From Haemonchus contortus (Eukaryota; Nematoda; Chromadorea; Rhabditida; Trichostrongylidae), in assembly GCA_000469685.2 (NCBI GenBank), contig LS997566.1:18957545-19021544 (forward strand): a stretch of 64,000 nucleotides of DNA, in the 5' to 3' direction. Shown here piece by piece: positions 46,730-59,021 of this stretch; the stretch's first letter is position 1; the number at the start of each line of letters is the position of its first letter. The notes beneath the pieces were generated by a model that was not told the origin of the DNA, made no database searches, and saw only the letters and a list, made by a program, of their open reading frames with translations. The position numbers and the translations under genes are program-made.

Positions 46730-48440
46730 GAGTGAAGTGAGTAATGTGAAGTGAAGTGGGTACTTTAAACTGTGATTTCGATCTGTACTGACATTGTTCT
46801 ATGTATGCCTTTAAAAAAATCGGGTGTTAATGTAGTTCGCAGACCCCCGGTTCCTCCTCAATATTGAGTGCAGATAAGGGGGAAGGTCCATAAATGTGCT
46901 CAGGAACGTTTCTCAGCCAAAAACCTACAGTTTTTGATTCAAGCTCCAGGAAGGAAGTGGGTGGGTTAGTCAATCGAAGTTAGTCATAAAATGCTCACAA
47001 GAGTTCGAATGTTTTTTGAAGGGATTTTCAGCTCCCTTCCTAAGCATCCAACAATCAGTCAATCGACCTCTCCCTACAAATCTCAAATAATATAGACGTA
47101 GTGAGTGAGGCCATCGAGCATGTCTGCGCCACGTTTCCATTCACTACTATAGCAATATTATAGCCTTCTATTTGATTCCACCTGGAATTGTAGGGGAAGA
47201 GAGATCCCTTCGCGGAAGGGAAAACACTCCTTCCTTTCTCCGGGAAAGACGTTCAATAAAAAAATGAGTGGCAGCGTCTCTTTGCGCTTGGATTGTTAAG
47301 TGCCATCACCACTGGGGCATCAAAGATAAAAGCATGAAGAATGAAGCTTTTTGGAGTTGATCGATCATGTTATAGGGCTGGTTGCCAGCATTCGACTCCC
47401 ATTGAGATGTGCAGTGACTATGAATGCGTGTGCCGCCTGCGTACCATGTCCTGCAGTGGCAGCTAATTTACAAGCCAGCAGTTTTGCTTTTTCAGACGAG
47501 TTTAGTACCAATTGATTGACTTGAAAGATGGAAGTTTTTTTTTGTTTTATCCGGGTATCGATCCGGGGCATATCTCAGAATCGTGCGTGGGACAGTGTGC
47601 CATTTCCCGTAAATTCAACCTACACGAGCTTCTTTCCTGTGACTATCACTTCTGTGAAAGTCAATGCAACTGACCAATCTCTATGCTATTGGTCATAAGT
47701 CGTGAGATGCTTTTTAATCCTGTTTATGTGGCCATGTTGTCCCAGTTGCTAGCCCAAAGAACATTGCTCCAGAGCATGCATTCAAAAATAGATAGAGCTT
47801 GGATTCTAGAAATAAAGGAAACCGACTCTTTTGCATTTTAACCTGAGCTCCGTAAAAAGCCTGTTTTTGAACCCTCGTTCGACACTGTATCCCATCACAG
47901 TAACACCCTTAGCCAAGACGTTGGAGGACCTCTCCGCCTGTCTTGAAGTGTCTTCGACGAAGGTCTACACTGTTTCAGACATCTTGCTGTCGTCTGCGGG
48001 CGATTGTACCTGTTCGTTATGTTATATTCTATCGTGTTTTGTTTTGAGCTTGCACTAAGATCAATTTTATGTTGTAGATCGTAGCTGAGGGCTTCTGCTG
48101 GGCATATAAGTAAGTGCTCTGCCGCTCGCGCAGAATGTGCTCGAGCAATGGCAATTCGGCACGAAGTGCATTGCTTCCGTGTGGATCTCTCATTCTACCA
48201 GGCACAAAGTGCCAACATTGTTCGACTTTTCATGAATCATTAACAAGAGTCTTTTTCAACTGCGTTGCAACAATATTCGAACGTTAATTCAGTGTTACCT
48301 TCAATCTTGCGTATTTACTCCTTAAGAAGTTACCCAAATACCTGACAGAGGGATTGAGTTGACTGATGGAAAAAAATTTCAAAATATGTCCATGTGGGTT
48401 GTTGCGCAGATGTCGTGAGCCATAGCGGGCTTGTACTACT
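46730..48440. other. Intergenic with repeat remnants
   Basis: A GAGTGAAGTGAGTAATGTGA-type short repeat at 46710-46765 and a diverged SINE at 47.37-47.6 kb. The 47831-48058 frame has no splice support. Confidence 0.35.
47370..47615 (-). repeat. Diverged SINE copy
   Basis: Bases around 47420-47540 (CATGTCCTGCAGTGGCAGCT, CAGACGAGTTTAGTACCAAT) and the TATCGATCCGGGGC B-box remnant follow the order of the minus-orientation copy at 22.44-22.72 kb, at lower identity. Confidence 0.5.
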
Positions 48441-48446
48441 TAGATT

Positions 48447-48724
48447 ATCTCAACACGTTGACGACAACGCACGTTTAGACATTTTTGGCCGCTTGGGACA
48501 GAGGCAATTTTGCTTACCGCCGGCCCAAAATTCTGTGAGACTTAGAAAACCTATGCGAAGACGAAGCATATCTGATCATTTTATGGACCATTATGTTTAT
48601 AGCTTTATCACTGTTTGATCTGTAACATGAACACAAAAAACTTTCAATGAATCACGCATGCGCTTAAGAAAATGCGAAATGTGCGCGGGACACATATGTC
48701 CCGCGTTGTCGTCAACGTGTTAAG
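48447..48724. mobile_element. 278-bp element with inverted termini, possibly piggyBac-like
   Basis: CAACACGTTGACGACAACGC at the left and GCGTTGTCGTCAACGTGTTAA at the right are exact inverted repeats of ~20 bp. A second palindrome GGGACACATATGTCCC lies just inside the right end. TTAA at the right border fits piggyBac targets, but the left border lacks it. Confidence 0.65.
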
Positions 48725-49195
48725 GGAACAAAAGAGCCATGGATTAATTCCTAATCTTCTCAGTCGAGATCATTTTGTTTCGACAGTCATCCGGGAACCG
48801 AATGAGCTTTAAGAAGAAAATGTAGATTGTTCAGAAAGTAACTATGGAGTGGCATCATTGCATGGTTCAAAAACAGGTGACTCTAAGATTGTTCTAGAAT
48901 GTTGCTAAGGCGGCAAAGATTACTATAGAAAAACGACGATATATGTAGAAATGGGTCTCAATACTTCCGCATCAATCTGATATATTCGGATTACTTTCTG
49001 TGGGATGTGTTGACGGAAAGGTATGTGCGTCAATTTCGAAAACCATACAAGAACTGCGAAGTGGATTTGCCCTTCACTTTCGGAATACCTCCTGTGCAAT
49101 GCCTAAAACGAATGTGAGCAAGTTTGCTTTGAATTTTGATGAATATATGCCACAAAATAACTGCATTTACCCCACTACACTAAGCAGGGAAGGAG

Positions 49196-50991
49196 CCCAA
49201 GTCGAAGTGGCCGATTGAAATGAGACCGATACTTCTAGACGTATTTTCGGATGCTGATTTCAAATCTGTTCTCCAAGTTTGCCAAGTGGTTCTTTGAATA
49301 GGGTTATGACGTGATTCTAGGGAGGCTACCACAAGCGAACTTAAATTACATGAATGTGAGTTGCGTACCAGTGGTGGATTGGAGCATGGTGGACGCTTCA
49401 TAATCGAGAGACTAGGACTCGGGTTTTGTGGTGATCGAGAGTTTTGCATTGTGATGATCTTTCCCTCTTAGCCTAGAAAATCCTTTGATGTTGATTTTAT
49501 CGCGTTTTATGACAATTTGATAGTTGTCGTGACTACTTTCTCACCCGAATCATGCAATATCTCTTCAATTTTTTTTGCATGTAGATGAAAACAGAATTGT
49601 GTGTGTGTGTCAAAATGGCTGTGGTGAGTGCTTGAGTAGCTGAGGTGACATGGATAAGAGATCAAGTCTTCAAATCTCACAGCACAGGACTGAAAGTAGG
49701 CAGGCGATAGTAAGTCAGGTCTCGAGTGAATAAGCAAACGTTTACATTGGGAGCTATTGTGTGTGAGGTGATGATCATATTGCCGAATGGCCAAGAAATG
49801 AGTTATGATCGGCTGTATCAACTCCGTGGTACGAGCGGTTTATTACCTTCTCCCCCTTTTGTGCAGGTAAGTGTTTGGAGCCACCACGCACGGTCGTGAA
49901 CACTATAAAACCATAAAAGACTTCTGACCTATACGCCATCAATGAAACATTACTCATCTACTTTCCTGCGATCTATTGGGGTCAAAGATTACGGAGTGTG
50001 CGTATCGTTCTGAAATTCATCGTGAATATAGAGGATTGGCAGAATCAAGTCTATGGAGTTGATCATTCTGCCTTTGAGATGGGCCCCGCACTAGGTTACA
50101 TGCAGTAGCGCTCAGAAGTATTCGGCGAAGTGCTTCTTCAGTTTTACTTTTTAGTCGTAACTTCTTTCCTACTTGATCTAATCATGCGAAATTTTAATAT
50201 GTGTAGCATGGGTGTACTGTGAATATTTACCACTATCAACCTGCAATCTGATCGTGTTCCAAATATCCCAAAAGACTTGAACAAAAATTCTACTGGAAAT
50301 AGGGACTGGTTCTACTGGTCCTTCTAGGAGTTCTTTCCTTTTGCCAAGTCTCAAGTGTACGAGCGCTAATGCCGAATCCAGAAGAGAAGAAAAGCGTACA
50401 TAAGGTCCGAATAACTGCAGGCGTCACGAACTTGCTCTCACCACATTCTACAGACGCCTCTCCATTAGTATGGGGATTTGGCTGTTTTGCAGTCAAGCAG
50501 TGTTGGACAGTGTAAAACATGCTTCAGCTTAACATATCCAAATTTCATGCGATTTGCTCCTCTGCGACAAAAGTTACGGCAAATTAAAGTTGGCCGAATT
50601 TTTTTGAGCGCTACTTGGAGCGATATTTCATGGTTGGGTGAGAACTTTGTCACCACAATTAGCAAAAGATCGTAGAACGCGATAAGATCAACAGTAAAGG
50701 AGTTTCTAACCTACAAGGAAAAACTCAGCACAACGCAAAACCTTGGGCCTCCACAAAACCCGAGCCCTAGCCTCTCGATTATGAAGCGTCATACTTACCA
50801 CTGCGACAATCCACCACTGGTACGCAGCTCACATTCATGTAATTTAAGTTCGCGTATGGTAGGCCTCTCTAGAATCACGTCATAACTCTATTCAAAGAAC
50901 CGCATAGCAAATTTGGAAAGCAGATTTGAAATCAGCATCCGAAAATACGTTCAGCAGTATAGGTCTCCAGTTCAAACGGCTTCGACTTGGG
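49196..50991. mobile_element. 1.8-kb element with ~255-bp terminal inverted repeats
   Basis: The arm 49196-49454 (starting CCCAAGTCGAAGTGGCC, containing ATAGGGTTATGACGTGATTC) is present in reverse complement at 50727-50991 (ending GGCTTCGACTTGGG, containing GAATCACGTCATAACTCTAT) at roughly 80-85% by eye. The 1.27-kb interior has no recognisable transposase. Long TIRs of this kind occur in Mutator-like and foldback elements; the class is undecided. Confidence 0.75.
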
Positions 50992-51441
50992 ATCCTTACC
51001 TGGTAATATATGAACTGCGTAATTACGTACACACTGTATCGCTTGTCTATCCCTACCATAGTTTCACAGACTTACTTCCATTTTCTCGAACGTAAAGACA
51101 GATTGGAAGTGAACACAGTAGTCAAAATCTTGGGCAAAAATCAAAGGTTAAAATAAGTGGGATCTCATTTATAAAGTAGTGTACCTTCAATGGACTCTAG
51201 ATGTCTTTTACATACGTTGACGTGAACTTGCTGTACTCTTTCAAAACTGTTCTACAAAAATAACTTGCAATTCTAGTGTAAAGATGCACCTGATTACCCC
51301 AAAAATTACCTGTATCACCTGCTGATCATCGAATTCTTTGGAATGCGCCAAAATGTTTTTAATCGTTTGTGTCGTGAGTCAAAGCGCTACACTGGATCTT
51401 CCTCGATCAAGAAAGCGGAGGCATAGCATTTTTTCGTTCAG

Positions 51442-52793
51442 CTTCTGTAAGGGACTTTGGCCACCTCGCTAGCGGCCGTTCTGTTATTCGCTCGGCGTCC
51501 AGAGGGGTGTCACCTCATACAGCCTTTTTTCTGCGAGCTCAAGAATACATGTCCCCATTTGAGCGAGATAACGTGACATGTAGGCAATGTAATCCTCAAA
51601 AAACAAGATTTGCATGCGTTTGCACGCTTTAATATGCACACGGGTTTTCGTAGTTCCTTACAATTTCATGATCCACCATATCCCTCCGTTGCTTACAAAC
51701 CTACCACTTTCTCTTCGTGTAGTGACGAGCAACATCTCTATCACTAGAGAGAACTGTCGGATCATAGAGTACGGACATTACTTCACTTCAGTTCATGAAC
51801 CAACAGCCTGTGTCGTCATTCGCGTGCTGGAAAGATTGACATTTGTCATTTTCCCGGTCTGTTCCCGGTCTGTCCTGTGTCGATCACGAGATTTGTGGAC
51901 ACTTCGCCCTCGTTGTGCTTACAAGGACATCCTTCTGGCAGCCAACAGGTAAATATACGGCGAGAAACTATAGTTGAAACAAGGAAATGAAGGGAAGACG
52001 ATCGCATGTCCGGAGACTCTCTACAGGGGTGCTACCAACGACTAACGCCGTTTTTTATGGGTTGTCGTATTGAGCATGCACCAAAAATGAAGCATACTCA
52101 AGAAAAGAGAACAGGGTAACTTGTGTGAAGGCGTTAGGCGTCATTAGGTCTAAGCGTTTTTAGGACTAGGAAGATATCAAACCTGACAAAAGCTTGAGAA
52201 TCTAGTCATTCATTTATAGGGCACATATACAGGGAGCGTCATAAATATGGTAACAAAATAATTGTCGTGCAAGAACCGCAATTCATGACGATACATGATG
52301 AATTAGCTGAACACCTTCTTCTCAGAACAAAATGGAAGGCTTTTCTAATAGAGGTGAAACACATATTTAATTGTGCAGCCATTTTCCTCGTCTTTCTGCA
52401 GATTTCGTAGCGTTATCATTCTCAGGACATCGTAAACGGAAAAGGGACCGTAACTGAGACAAGACAGCCGTCTTGAAGCTTGTCGTTGAACTGCCCAGGC
52501 AACGTAATTAAAGAGGATTCAAGAGACTGTCATACGAGAAATGCCGAAACGACGAGCGTTCCCGGAAAATGGCTCACTAAGTGCGCACAACACTGGAGTG
52601 CTGCTTGATGATTGCCAGACTTCACAGTTTCTCGAAAGCTGACGAATTTGGTGCACAAACAATATGTGAGCAGCGGTATATCATGAACATAGAGGAATAT
52701 GCAGGTTTCGGAAACCCTCTTAATAAGAACATTGCGACCTTCCTTAAAGTTGCTACCGTAATTATGGCGCGCTCTTTAGCATATGTCAATTGA
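51442..52793 (+). CDS. Plus-strand gene, three phase-matched exons, unknown function
   Basis: Exon 51442-51579 follows a TTTTTTCGTTCAG acceptor and ends ACAT/GTAGGC (phase 1). Exon 51723-51948 follows CTTCGTGTAG and ends CAACAG/GTAAAT (phase 2). Exon 52619-52793 follows GATTGCCAG and runs to TGA. Phases fit at both joins. The product contains RDFGHLASGRSVIRSASRG, ITRENCRIIEYGHYFTSVHE and ICEQRYIMNIEEYAGFGNPL; I recognise no motif. More exons could lie upstream of 51442 and in the 51949-52618 gap. The last exon may also splice at ACC/GTAATT instead of reading to the stop. Confidence 0.5.
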
Positions 52794-53829
52794 TTAGACC
52801 CTGTGAAGTGCAACTTCCAGAAAGCATTAGTTTATGATACCTCTATGGTGTGCCTAGTGGCGACAGATTCGATAATTCCATGTATGGCCGCCATTTACCG
52901 ATCTCGTGATTCTACAATTGTGAATGGATGTGGAAAGGCAACAGAGCAAATATTCTACCTTTTTGAAATTTGAACGATCTCGAGCTCGCAACTGCACCAT
53001 CCTTCTATTCAGCAGCCTCCCTATCATTTGATCCTTAGTTCTTTCAACATTTGCTCGATTGCCTGTTTAGCTCGACATGTGCAGAAATTGCATAGTCTGC
53101 CAAGGAAAAAAATGGTAGGCAGCCACGGCGACTTTTCTTTCTTAATAGGCTACCCATTTTCTGCGAACTCGAAAACATGTAAAATTTAGACTTAATAGAT
53201 CGAGCATAGTCCGAGAAAAAGACCGTTTAGTGCTTCCTTCAAAGAACACTCGTCCTCGATCAAAGCTCAGAAAACAGTAGCGGTTCCTCCAGTCCGCATT
53301 CCTTTGTAGACATAATGAATATGTAGCACGTGTGGGTTCAAAGAGCAGCCTTATGCGTGACGACTTTCGGAGGAATTTGTGAACACCACATCACATCACG
53401 TCGTGCTGTGTCACATCGTGCTATCATATCGCGTTTCGATAGTTTGATAAGATGGCGTGGTCCTTCATTTCATTTGTTGTCATCCTATCGAGATGCAAAA
53501 GTTTGAGATTCAGATATGAATACCGATCAGACCCAGTCATTGAGACGTGGTCTTGAAGTTCTGGAGTTTTCTACTTCAGCTTCTTTGAGATATAGAAAAG
53601 CTTGCCAAGCGGACAATACGGGGCAGCGCTCTACCACACATTATTGTTCTTCATCTTAATCTTTCATAAAGTTGACATTGATGTGGTTACCAAGTGCGGA
53701 TTGTCTTAGTGTTATATCAAGCAGTTCGTCACTCGCAGCATAATGCTCTAAACTTCTTTTCACCCTGCCCTTCATAATCGCGTGACGGAATAGTCTTAAG
53801 CAAATACTCTGCCATTCGGAAAATCTCAC

Positions 53830-54039
53830 AAGAGTGGCCACTTGTGGACAAAACTTCGGCTTCGGGCGGGAGTCAAGCCCGTTCTATGTTTCCTGCACAA
53901 TTTTTTTCTGCTAACATATAGCCATCCTTGTGAGGCTTTCCTATCGCGTACTGCAGCGATCAACAACACATAACAAAGCGTTGAGTCGAAATGAGTGTTG
54001 TATAGTGCAAAGCTTACAGCTAAACGCTCCAATGCCCAT
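53830..54039 (-). CDS. Minus-strand gene start, two exons, small basic product
   Basis: ATG at 54039 opens a 22-nt exon (MGIGAFS) ending GCT/GTAAGC; the next exon, 53950-53830, follows ATCGCTGCAG and ends CTCTT/GTGAGA. The join rebuilds a Leu codon. The segment is strongly basic (SRKKLCRKHRTGLTPARSRS). Without the second splice it would stop after 48 residues. A second frame on the same strand, 53841-53656, is also open and coding-like (KGRVKRSLEHYAASDELLD) and may be a downstream exon or an alternative form. No family recognised. Confidence 0.4.
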
Positions 54040-54099
54040 ATTGGCTGATCGGCTCGCCACCTTGTAGTATGAGTTCTGATAAGCTATCTACTATATTTA

Positions 54100-55375
54100 A
54101 AACGCGCTAATGTCTGTATTTGTGTGTCAGTGAGTGTGAGTGTGAGTTTGGTAGTGAGTGCGACTTAAAGCGCTCGAATTTGACAGGAGTGCCAATGGCA
54201 CGATGGGAACACTTATGGTGGGTGGCAGGACCGGACACCCCTCACAGGGAGTGGGGATTGTGCGAAATGAATGTCTGATCGGATATCCACAACTCCTCTT
54301 TCCGTGGATCTAGAGCGTTCAAGCTCGGCAGGAGCACAGGCGGCAAGATAGGAAGACTGACGGTGGATGACAGGTTTGGACTCCGCCCACAAACGGCGGT
54401 TTCCCTCTAGGAGTAGAGGAGGCAGGAGGAACACCGACGGAGGAGAAGAGGCCTTAGAAAACAAGATTTTCACACCAATTAAACCCGACTCCTTTGTTAT
54501 TTACGATCTAGCTTTGTTTCTTCGATATGGTTTCATTCGACAAGAATGGTAAGTGCAGTGATAGGGACCGATTAAAAGGCTAATTTTTTAGGAGATGAAA
54601 ATTGGTTCATTTCTTGATATTAGCTTAGTGCCGCTACGGGTATGGGTACATTCAACCAGAACTGAATGGACGCCTCAAACGGCACGGCGAAATTCGTAGC
54701 GTTTAGGCCGACTTTGGCGCGTATCATTGGGGCGCAAACTTGAAGTAGAGTAGATTAGTATGGTCAGCTGATCCTACCAATCTACCGCTTCGAATTTGTG
54801 CCCAAATGATAGGCGCCAGAATCGTTTTAATCACCACGAATTTCGCCGCACGGTTTGCCTCGTTCATTCAGTTCTGGGTGAATGTTCCGTCCCCGGGCCG
54901 CTATCTAGCAAAGTTTGTGACTTCATGAAGAATCACTGCTTCTCTTCGCGTCAATACCATTCTTGACAAAGCCTATCCGACCGTTGAGTATCTTGGATTC
55001 TCGTTTAATGGTATATCCGTAGAGAAAGGAGGCTTCATTTATAAAGACATTTGATGAAGGTACATTTGTGAGCACCATTCAAGGCTTTTGTTGCCTACCA
55101 GTTGAGCCTTCAATGCATTGAGACTTTTGATTATAGGCATAAGCATTGTCTCATTTCGAATGCACCTTGCATGCCTATTAGTCCTCTGTCGAATTTCGTG
55201 TTCCCAAAATATCATTTGTTTTGAATGAGGAGTCTATTTGCGATTATTACAACCCTACCATGAGGAGGAGGGAAGCCTGGCGTCGGCCGACTAGGACTTA
55301 TAGGCATGCAAGATTTGCATTCAAATTGAAACGATGCTCATGCCTATGATTAAAAGCTGGTACCTTATATAATTC
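54100..55375. mobile_element. Further copy of the minisatellite-bearing family
   Basis: It opens with TATTTAAAACGCGCTAATGT and a GTGAGTGTGAG tract, has two minisatellite units (54180-54400), then a block matching 41.50-41.85 kb (TTGGTTCATTTCTTGATATT; CACCATTCAAGGCTTTTG) and a GC-rich block near 55265 (GAGGGAAGCCTGGCGTCGGC). A MITE is inserted at 54650-54883. Inverted arms around ATAGGCATGC at 55133-55180 and 55309-55358 flank the last part. Confidence 0.65.
54650..54883. mobile_element. MITE related to the 57.2-kb element, nested in a minisatellite-family copy
   Basis: About 45-bp imperfect TIRs (ATTCAACCAGAACTGAATGG / CATTCAGTTCTGGGTGAAT, then GGCGAAATTCGT in both arms). The central GGTCAGCTGATCCTAC is shared with 57236-57474. 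Flanking sequence on both sides aligns to one continuous stretch at 41.56-41.60 kb, which shows the insertion directly. Confidence 0.75.
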
Positions 55376-56420
55376 ACCACGTGTGTGTATATGTGTGCGT
55401 GTATGTGTGGTTGTGTGTGTGTTTGACGGGAATCTCGCAACTCCTGCCTTTCTGGACCTGGACCGTTCAAATTTGGTGAATTTGGAGGGGATACAGGCTG
55501 CAGGGTGGGAACTTCGAAGATAGTGGAAGAGGTGGTGACAACAGAACAGAGCTGTTAATAAGTCTTGTTAGGCAATAATGACAGGATCCGATACGCCTTT
55601 CAATTCAACAGTGGAACCTTATCACTTTGACAAATGGTGTGAATTATGAAGGTTTCAAATATTATGGTGACAAGAACTGATAGCAACTTGTAAGTGCCCA
55701 TTAGGAGTTATTGAAAGCATGGAAGCATGACCATGAGTCTGAAGCACCTTCAGCGGTAAAAGCTTGAGCTAGTCATTTTGCTAGATGACGATGATCACGT
55801 CTGGCCTGCGTACAGCCGGCGACAGCGACTGATTCCGTCTGGTAAAGAGAGCTAATCGCCAGCAAATCACTTCCTCCTTTTGTATGGAAGCTGAGTATTG
55901 CCACTTCGGAGTGCGATATACGGTGTACCATTAATAAAAGCAGATACGAGTTTATGAGAGATCTTAGGAAGTGCAACAGCCTAAGTTTCTGGTATCCTAC
56001 TATATATAATTCGCTAAGTGTGTCTGTCTATTGGTTTGTCGGTGTGTTTGTGTGTGTGTCGGTGTGTGTGTTGATCAGAAATTCATAACTTCTGTTCCCA
56101 TGGACCTAGAGCGTTCAAGCCTGACAGGGTTACAGGGGCAGGGTGAGAACACTCATAGCAGGTAGCAGGATCAGACTCCGCCCACAGGAAGCGGAGCGTG
56201 CGCGATAGAATTCTTTGACCACAAATTCATAACTCCTGTTTACGTAGACCTAGAGCATTTGAACTTGGGAGGAGTGCAGGCGACAGGATATGGACTCTTA
56301 TAGTGTGTGGCACGCCGAATTCTGCTCACAGGGGGCGGGACTTGCGCGAAATGAATGGTTGAGCGAATATTCGTAACCCTGTTCCGTGGACCCAGAGAGT
56401 TCAAATCTGGTATGATTACA
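55375..56420. repeat. Two further starts of the minisatellite family
   Basis: CTTATATAATTCACCACGTG with a TG tract at 55375 and TATATAATTCGCTAAGTGTG at 55995 begin two copies. The second has three units (markers near 56080, 56223 and 56366). Confidence 0.7.
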
Positions 56421-57047
56421 GCTTTTCGTATCAACAGTGTAACTTGAGCATTTTAAAAAGTGATGTAAGATATGACGGGATCGTAGGTACTCGATGACAG
56501 CAACCGATGGCAACTGATAAGAGAGGATAAGGGGTCCAAGAGAGCAAGGGTCACCCATCGATTCAAACCCTAACCCTCCGGTATTTTCGATGTAGCTTTG
56601 ACTGTTCAGTATGTTGTGTTTGTTGTGTTTTGTTTTGGCAAGATTCCCTTTCAGTTACCATCAAGGTCCTTACCTTGTCATCTGCATCTCTTCAGAAAAT
56701 ATATGTATGCACATACATATATGTGTATTATAGAGGGCCAAAAAAAAGTCTTGGCGGATACTCCTCATGAATGCGCGTGGCTCAGGTGGATCGGTCGATG
56801 TAGATCTTTTAGACAAAAATCCTGATCGAGTTGACGTATAAAACAGAAGTGATGCGGACTTCTTGGAAATCTACAAAAAATTTCGGCTGTCGTGAAATTT
56901 CTCCCCCCACCCTGTTTCCTAGCTAAAACTCACCAGCTAAACCCTGAGCGTACCTACATAAGCCACACTATAAGCCTGACTAATAAACCAAACAAGCAAG
57001 CAGAGAAGTTTATTGGAATGTGTTTTGAGGCAGTAGAGTCGGCCAAG

Positions 57048-57955
57048 GTTAAAGGCACAGATCACGACAATTTTAGGTTATCCAAATTACGATGAAAAAT
57101 GAAAGAAAAGGTGGGGAATAGTTCGATGAAGGCGAAGGATACAGGAAAATCGAAGGTTCTAGAGAGATATAGAGATTCAAGGAAGTCTTCAAAAGAGGAG
57201 ATGGAAGAGAGTAAGATCAAAAAAATAGGGTGTGTGTCAAGTCGTGCGTCCGAGGGCGACAAATGGCGTGGCGAAGTTCGTGGCGAATTTGGGCGACTCC
57301 GGCGCTTATCATAGGGGCTCAAATCTGAAGTAGGGTAGATTAGTAAGGTCAGCTGATCCTACTATTCTACTGTACTTCAAAATTGGGCCCAAATAATAGG
57401 CGCTGAAGTCGTCAGAATAGGTATAAATCTCGCCGCGCAATTTGCCGCGCGCGCCCTCGGACGCACGACTTGACCGTCCCCAAAAAAATAAGGTAGAAGG
57501 GGTGTTTGCACAAGCTATACAATGGGTGTCATTGCGTACAGCTGACTACAGTAAGCAAAAATGTTGATTCTCACATTCGAAATCGCTAGCATAAGTTAAC
57601 AAAAACACGATAAACTGCAAAAATGACTCACCTTACTCATCCTTGTAAGATTCACTACTAGAAAAATGATCGCAGCAGCAAAAAGAATAACAGAATAAGA
57701 GTAAAACTTTCCCTAATCACTGTATGCTGAACGTGTGCGTCGAAGTGCGAATAGCGCAACCTGTATCGCCTCGACACTCGTCTGACATATCATCGGTCAG
57801 TGGACGTCGACGAATCCTGTAATATGGCTCATACTATACCCTAGCTATTGAGTTTTTCGACCCGACAGCATCGTTCGTGCTACACTTAAGGGACACTGGT
57901 TATTTCCAGGAGGAAATCGTAGGAACCATTTTAATCATGAACTGTGTATCCGATT
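57048..57955. mobile_element. AAAGGCACAGTTC family copy carrying a nested MITE
   Basis: The left end TTAAAGGCACAGATCACGAC and the right end ATTTTAATCATGAACTGTG are recognisable. About 240 bp of its ~900 bp is a second MITE inserted at 57236-57474. Confidence 0.6.
57236..57474. mobile_element. MITE with perfect 23-bp TIRs, nested
   Basis: The element starts GTCAAGTCGTGCGTCCGAGG and ends with the exact complement (CCTCGGACGCACGACTTGAC). Its centre (GGTCAGCTGATCCTAC) is itself palindromic. The 54650-54883 element shares this centre, so they belong to one family. Confidence 0.85.
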
Positions 57956-59021
57956 CTTCGGCGGAAGTTTCGTTAAACAGTCATTCATCAAAGGTAAAAA
58001 GGGTCGCCTCAAGAGCGATAAATGCATCCATTGAAATATTTTCTTATCTTCTTGCCGAAGATCATAGGAGTATTTTCCATTCGGTAACTCCGATATATTT
58101 TGTCATCTTCTGAACCCATTTATTCAGAATGTTGTCTGGTGATGCTCCTGCTCCTCACCCATCATCATTGGGTGATGATACAGAGCGTCACACCTCTACC
58201 GTCCCCTGACCACTCTCTTTTCCTACTGCTCTGAATGAAAATAACTGACGTGAGCCAATGTAAAGAGCAGCGAGGTCACATCTCCTGACCGATCAAACTG
58301 CCCGCCTTCCGTGTAACTGGACTCTTCCCATGGCAAGGGACAGTTTTTGTAGGATCTCAACACTTCTCTTTAGGGACTTCCAACTATTTTTGCTGTGACC
58401 TACCACGAAGAACACAAGTTTCCGACTAATGACGTCACTCTCGGGGCTGCTTCACTACGGACAGACTGCGGCGTGATCGATTTATGTGGCTCTCTCCGTT
58501 TTTTTCTTAGTCGCAAGACCTCATACTACCCCTGAATCACACCTATTCCCCGCCCACTCCTCGTGGCATTATTTCATGCCCTCAGAAATACTTATGCACT
58601 TTATTTTGGACTTTTGGTTTTTTTTTTCTAGAGTTCAGCTCACTTCGCAACGCCGCTGTTCGTTGAGCGCTCATGGTCGACTTTTTTTTCCATAGCGGTC
58701 TACACATTTTCCTTCGTAATGTCGATCGTGGATGCGCAGCTGTTCTCTCGGAAATATTCAAATGAAAACATAGTAAGCGTCGAAAGTGTTTTTTGAATTA
58801 ACGAATGCACGTGCAGTTGTTTTAGGAGCAAGAAAAAAAATAGCAGGACTACGTAGTGCATTTGAGTCAGAGGGCGCCATGTGAGCAAGTTTTGTTCAGC
58901 TCGTTTCCTAAAACTTCTGCTCGCTCCAGGACTTCTTTTCTTCACTCTATGGCTCAGCGCAAATGTACCTAGTAGTTTTTCATTTATTAATGTAGATACC
59001 TGTGTTAGTCTAGAAAGTACA

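Noticed and set aside
49507..49957. Minus-strand ORFs as a transposase for the long-TIR element
   Set aside because: His/Ser/Thr-rich, no catalytic motif, and partly explained by a GTGTGTGTGT tract and its complement.
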